The translations under genes and the position numbers were made by a program. A stretch of DNA of 64,000 nucleotides from Taklimakanibacter deserti (GTDB lineage: Bacteria; Pseudomonadota; Alphaproteobacteria; Rhizobiales; Aestuariivirgaceae). How positions within the stretch are numbered: position 1 is the stretch's first letter; each line of letters begins with the position of its first letter. The notes beneath the pieces are model-generated. The model had not been told where the DNA came from. It ran no database searches and worked only from the letters and a program-made list of their open reading frames with translations. The stretch spans positions 434,001 to 498,000 of the forward strand of contig QORU01000001.1 of NCBI GenBank assembly GCA_003574785.1, written 5' to 3'. Shown piece after piece: positions 60,403 to 64,000 of this stretch.

Positions 60403-60405
60403 ACG

Positions 60406-61317
60406 CTAAGCTCGGTCGAGACGGGCGTGGGCGCGGACCGGGAAAGTGCCCATGTCCTTCACCTTCGGCGGAACGGCGGTGAAACGGAAGCCCTCCGCCG
60501 GCAAGGCGCCAAGGCCGGTCAAGTGCTCGACGATCGGGATCTCGGCGGCAAGCAGGACCGTGTGGACCGGGCGTGTGCCGCCGGTCGTGTCGTCGATGTT
60601 GAGGGAATCGATGCCGACCAGGAGTGCTCCCTGATCGCGCAGATAGACGGCGGCCTTCTCGGTGAGGAAGGGATGACCCTCGAAATACTGATCGGTTCGC
60701 CAGTGCCTGTCCCAGCCGGTATTGACGAGCACCGCGTGGCCGCGGCACGTGACGGGGACGAAATGATGCCAGTCGATGGCGCGTTCCTCGGCACCTGTCA
60801 CGCGCACCACGACGGCCGGGATGTTGCTCACGCGCTTGAGTGCCAGCTCGGAGAGGTCATGGCCGTCGGCATAACGGTGGAACGGCACGTCGATATAGGT
60901 GCCGGTATTCGACACCATCTCGATCTTGCCGATCTGGAATTCCGTGCCCTCGGCATAGATCTCGCGCGACCTGGCGCGTGAGAGATGATCGCAGATCAGG
61001 GGCGCCGGCAGGCCCTTATAGGTGATCATGCCGTTCTCGATCGTGTGGCTGAGATCGATCAGATGACCGCTCGCGCCGCGAGTCTCGGTCACGGGGGCAG
61101 GGGAAGCCTGGCGCTTGTGGCGCTCGGCGATGATCTTCTTGTTGAGGATGCGCACCTCGCCCACCATCAGAAGACGCATGTCGCGGATGATATAGGCGGC
61201 AAGGGCGTCATCGGCGATGTCGTCACCTTCGATGTCGAGACGGAAATCCTGGCCCTGGATGCCGCCGCCATTCGAGAAATCCACCTCGAAATCGAAACAC
61301 ACGCGCTTCTCGGTCAT
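60406..61317 (-). CDS. Cyclase family protein with N-terminal extra domain
   Basis: A 303-residue protein. Residues 1-70 are a separate small domain (FEVDFSNGGGIQGQDFRLDIEG), and from about 85 the cyclase/kynurenine-formamidase-like domain follows. The canonical metal motif HxGTHxDxPxH is N-T-G-T-Y-I-D-x-P-x-H here (137-147): the first and second His are Asn and Tyr. Metal binding is probably altered or another substrate is used. The ATG at 61317 follows AGGAG by 6 nt. It lies 53 nt downstream of the threonine-dehydratase-like gene. Confidence 0.82.
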   Translation of the reverse strand: MTEKRVCFDFEVDFSNGGGIQGQDFRLDIEGDDIADDALAAYIIRDMRLLMVGEVRILNKKIIAERHKRQASPAPVTETRGASGHLIDLSHTIENGMITYKGLPAPLICDHLSRARSREIYAEGTEFQIGKIEMVSNTGTYIDVPFHRYADGHDLSELALKRVSNIPAVVVRVTGAEERAIDWHHFVPVTCRGHAVLVNTGWDRHWRTDQYFEGHPFLTEKAAVYLRDQGALLVGIDSLNIDDTTGGTRPVHTVLLAAEIPIVEHLTGLGALPAEGFRFTAVPPKVKDMGTFPVRAHARLDRA

Positions 61318-61370
61318 GGTGCTCTCCTGTTCGGACCATATGTCATGTCCATGCTGGAGAGCGCAACGGC

Positions 61371-62354
61371 CTATTGCGCGAGGATGCGGGCGAGGAGCGG
61401 GCGATAAATGTTGGCGCCCGTCAATATCACACCGACCTTCTTGCCTTTCATTCGCTCGCGTTCCTGGAGGAGACCGGCCAGCGGCACGGCGCCCGCACCT
61501 TCCGCGGTATTGTGCGTGTCCTCGTGATAGAAGCGGATCGCATCCGCGATCTCTTCGTCGCTGACTGTGACGATCCGGTCGGCGCCTTTGTGGATGATGG
61601 CGACGGGCTCGGGCTTGGGGACCCGCACCGCGACACCGTCGGCAAAGGTGCCGGCGCTGTTCGTCGTCACCACTTGGCCCGCCTTGAAGGAGAGTGCATG
61701 GGCGGGCGCGTTCTCGGCCACCACGCCGACGATCCGGGTCTTGAGTTGCAAGAGATCGCGGGTGCGGATCAGGCCGCATATGCCCGAACCCATGCCGATC
61801 GGCACATAGACCGTGTCTAGATCGGGTAGGGCAGTAAAGAATTCGAGCGCATAGGTCGCGACACCGCGCATCAGCTCGGGCAGGAACGGCTCGATGACGA
61901 AGAGATCGCGCTCGCGCGCGATGCGCGCGGCGCTGTCATAGGCGGCGCTATAGTCGTGGCCGGCCTCGATCAGCTCGGCGCCGAGCGCCTTGAGGGCCTT
62001 GTTCTTCTCGGGGTTGTTGTTCTCAGGCACGACGATGGTGACGGCGAAGCCCGCTTTGCGGCCGGCATAGGTCTGGCTGAGGCCATGATTGCCGACGGTC
62101 GCCGTGATGATGCCGCGCGGGACCTTGCCATAGCGGCCCTTCTTCAGCGCATCGGCGAGAACGAGGCCGCCTCTCACCTTGAAGGCGCTGGTCGGCAGAT
62201 GGTTCTCATGCTTGACCCAGACCTCGGCACCGCTGCGCTCCTTGAGAAGCGGCCAGGCGATCTGAGGCGTCGGCGCGAAAGACTGGCGCACGATGCCGGT
62301 GGCGTCCTCGAGCTCCGCGCGGCTGAACAGGAAGGGCTCGATATTGACCGTCAT
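61371..62354 (-). CDS. Threonine/serine dehydratase-like PLP enzyme
   Basis: A 327-residue fold-type II PLP enzyme without a regulatory ACT domain. The PLP lysine is in TSAFKVRGG, the phosphate loop in GMGSGICG, and an asparagine-glycine pair in TVGNHGLSQT. It could be a threonine or hydroxyaspartate dehydratase; sequence alone does not decide. It is divergent from a LysR gene with a 101-nt gap, so LysR probably controls it. The cyclase-family gene follows on the same strand. Confidence 0.85.
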   Translation of the reverse strand: MTVNIEPFLFSRAELEDATGIVRQSFAPTPQIAWPLLKERSGAEVWVKHENHLPTSAFKVRGGLVLADALKKGRYGKVPRGIITATVGNHGLSQTYAGRKAGFAVTIVVPENNNPEKNKALKALGAELIEAGHDYSAAYDSAARIARERDLFVIEPFLPELMRGVATYALEFFTALPDLDTVYVPIGMGSGICGLIRTRDLLQLKTRIVGVVAENAPAHALSFKAGQVVTTNSAGTFADGVAVRVPKPEPVAIIHKGADRIVTVSDEEIADAIRFYHEDTHNTAEGAGAVPLAGLLQERERMKGKKVGVILTGANIYRPLLARILAQ

Positions 62355-62455
62355 CTGGACCTCCGGAGGGCTTTGGGCGGGCGCAAAATCTCGCTTGAAA
62401 GATCAGTCCGAGAAATCAATAAATGGGAGATAGATCATTCCATATCGGAATAGGC

Positions 62456-63352
62456 ATGCAGATCCCCCGGCGGCTTCTCCCGCCCATCCACGCGCTTCAT
62501 GCATTCGAGGCGGCGGCCCGGACGGGCAGCATCTCCAATGCGGCGCGCGAGCTCGATCTCACCCAAAGCGCCGTCAGCCGCCAGATCAAGGCGCTCGAGG
62601 ACCAGCTCGGGCTCGAGCTCTTCGTGCGCGACAAGCAGACCATCCGCCTCACGCTCGCCGGGCAGAGCTATGCGCGCGACATCCGCGAAGCCCTGCGACG
62701 GGTCAGCACCGCTTCGCTCAATATCCGCGCCAATCCCTCAGGGGGCTCGCTCACCCTCGGCATCCTGCCGACCTTCGGCACGCGCTGGCTGGCGCAGCGG
62801 CTGCCGCGTTTCGCCCTGCACTGCCCAGGCATTCACCTCAACCTGTTCTCGCGGATGACGCCTTTCGACTTCAATCTCGATTCGATCGATGCGGCGATCC
62901 ATTTCGGCAAGCCCGAATGGCCGGATGCCACCTTCACGCCGCTCTTCGGCGAGAGCGTCCTGCCGGTCGGCGCGCCCGAGTTGGTGACCCGCTATTCATT
63001 CAAGTCGCCGGAAGACATCCGCCAGGCGCCGCTCCTGATCCTGCTGTCGCGGCCGGATGCCTGGGAGCGCTGGCTGGCGCGCCAAGGCGAACGCGACGAC
63101 GACATTCGCGGCATGATGTTCGACCATTTCGAGATGGTCATCCGTGCCGCGCGCAGCGGTCTGGGCTTAGCCCTCATGCCGACCTTTCTGATCGAGGAAG
63201 AGCTCACGGCGGGCCAGCTCGTGCCGGCCTTCGCGCAAGCACAGCCGAGTCCGGAGAAATATTATCTCGTCAGCCCAGCGGAACGCGGCCACTACGCACC
63301 GCTGGTCGCCTTCCGCGATTGGCTGGTGGCTGAGGCCGCTGTTGTGTCATGA
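62456..63352 (+). CDS. LysR family transcriptional regulator
   Basis: A 298-residue LysR regulator of the GcvA type. The helix-turn-helix is at about 10-62 (FEAAARTGSISNAARELDLTQSAVSRQIKALE) and the effector domain follows. I chose the ATG at 62456 because relatives start with this IPRRLLPPIHALHAFEA stretch; an upstream start at 62423 is possible. It is divergent from the PLP-enzyme gene and probably activates it in response to an amino acid. Confidence 0.88.
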   Translation: MQIPRRLLPPIHALHAFEAAARTGSISNAARELDLTQSAVSRQIKALEDQLGLELFVRDKQTIRLTLAGQSYARDIREALRRVSTASLNIRANPSGGSLTLGILPTFGTRWLAQRLPRFALHCPGIHLNLFSRMTPFDFNLDSIDAAIHFGKPEWPDATFTPLFGESVLPVGAPELVTRYSFKSPEDIRQAPLLILLSRPDAWERWLARQGERDDDIRGMMFDHFEMVIRAARSGLGLALMPTFLIEEELTAGQLVPAFAQAQPSPEKYYLVSPAERGHYAPLVAFRDWLVAEAAVVS

Positions 63353-63381
63353 TGATGCGGTCGTGAGCGAGTAGGGGCCGA

Positions 63382-64000
63382 ATGGGTACCGGGCATACGC
63401 ATGGGACGGGAGCGTCCCCGGGGACCGCCGCCGGGCGGCACAAGGGCAAGCTGGCCTGGGCGCTGGTGCTGACCGTTGCCTTCGTCGCCGTCGAAGTGAT
63501 CGGCGGGTTGCTGACCGGCAGCCTGGCGCTCCTCGCCGATGCGGCCCACATGCTGACCGATGCGGGTGGGCTCGCTCTGGCGCTGGTCGCCATCCGTTTC
63601 AGCGAACGGCCCGCCACGCCGCAAAAGACCTATGGCTATGTCCGCATGGAGGTTCTCTCGGCCCTGGTGAATGCCGTGGTCCTGCTGCTGCTCACGATCT
63701 ATATCCTCTATGAGGCCTATCAGCGGTTCCTGCATCCACCGGAGATCCTGAGCGGGCCCATGCTGGTGGTGGCCGCGGCGGGCCTCCTCGTCAACATCAT
63801 CAGCATGAAGCTCCTGTCGGCGGGATCATCGGAAAGCCTGAACGTAAAAGGCGCTTATTTCGAGGTGTTCAGCGACATGCTGGGCTCGCTCGGCGTCATC
63901 GTCGCGGCCCTTGTCATCATGTTCACCGGCTGGACACCGGCCGATCCCCTCATCGGCGCCGGGATCGGCCTGTTCATCATTCCGCGCACCTGGATCCTCC
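63382..64000 (+). CDS. Cation diffusion facilitator (CDF) family transporter, 3' end outside window
   Basis: The first 206 residues of an inner-membrane metal exporter of the CzcD type, cut by the right edge. A short His-containing leader (GHTHG) precedes six expected helices. The metal site of helix 2 reads HMLTD, the usual HxxxD. That of helix 5 reads EVFSD where zinc exporters carry HxxxD, so one ligand is Glu. The metal is therefore not certain. AGGGG precedes the ATG at 63382. The gene is 29 nt after the LysR gene. Confidence 0.88.
   Translation, partial: MGTGHTHGTGASPGTAAGRHKGKLAWALVLTVAFVAVEVIGGLLTGSLALLADAAHMLTDAGGLALALVAIRFSERPATPQKTYGYVRMEVLSALVNAVVLLLLTIYILYEAYQRFLHPPEILSGPMLVVAAAGLLVNIISMKLLSAGSSESLNVKGAYFEVFSDMLGSLGVIVAALVIMFTGWTPADPLIGAGIGLFIIPRTWIL

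Noticed and set aside
1..64000. tRNA, rRNA, CRISPR arrays, insertion sequences or prophage genes
   Set aside because: I saw no cloverleaf T-arm motif, rRNA stretch, regularly spaced repeats, transposase or integrase signatures on either strand.

Overview
The window is GC-rich, densely coded chromosomal DNA, most likely from an alphaproteobacterium of the Hyphomicrobiales (Rhizobiales) type. The evidence is the complete general L-amino-acid ABC transporter aapJQMP, a choline sulfatase that matches the rhizobial BetC, DUF3126, DUF2336 and DUF1636 proteins, a BTLCP transglutaminase-like protein, aerobic-pathway cob genes, and two exact CtrA-type boxes (TTAA-N7-TTAAC). The genus cannot be named from the sequence alone. 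I see no rRNA, tRNA, CRISPR array, insertion sequence or prophage.

Layout. 1-5.1 kb: cysE (cut by the left edge), DUF3126, gamma carbonic anhydrase, a BTLCP protein, PilZ, PAS_5, rhomboid protease and a CBS-pair protein. 5.1-13.5 kb: folE-hisI-patatin on the minus strand, an Fe-S scaffold-like protein, two small outer-membrane barrels, betC, yidD and thrS with a clear terminator. 13.5-20.8 kb: a LysR/EamA-exporter pair, an exported Ntn hydrolase, a 1,084-residue zinc-ribbon/class III cyclase/AAA/TPR signalling protein and an exported protein of unknown function. 21-31 kb: nitroreductase, HAD and flavin reductase genes; a decayed TetR gene next to a flavin monooxygenase; a MarR/MFS pair sharing a palindromic operator; a CitE-like lyase/MaoC pair; an odd receiver protein; an MFS transporter; a DUF2336 protein. 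31-38.3 kb: NAD kinase and the cobalamin genes (DUF1636-cobU to the right; cobA-cobB-cobQ-cobD to the left; cobK). 38.4-43.1 kb: aapJQMP, whose AapM carries an extra membrane block of about 120 residues. 43.4-47.3 kb: the minus-strand operon cysK-alaX-sseA-M29 aminopeptidase, linked by 1-4 nt overlaps or short gaps.

The least ordinary segment is 48.0-56.6 kb. It holds an exported metzincin protease, a CHASE2 membrane protein with no output domain and an exported beta-rich protein, all on the plus strand. Facing them is a minus-strand operon of an exported caspase-like (C14) protease followed by three tandem paralogues, each made of two SnoaL/NTF2-like domains. A fragment resembling the C-terminal tail of a second caspase lies just upstream of the intact caspase. 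This is the best candidate for an undescribed system. The joint function is inferred only from gene order.

56.7-64 kb: a methyltransferase, a cupin plus MocR-type regulator, an NAD-dependent epimerase plus a membrane-anchored cupin, a cyclase-family hydrolase with altered metal ligands, a threonine-dehydratase-like enzyme divergent from a LysR gene, and a CDF metal transporter cut by the right edge.
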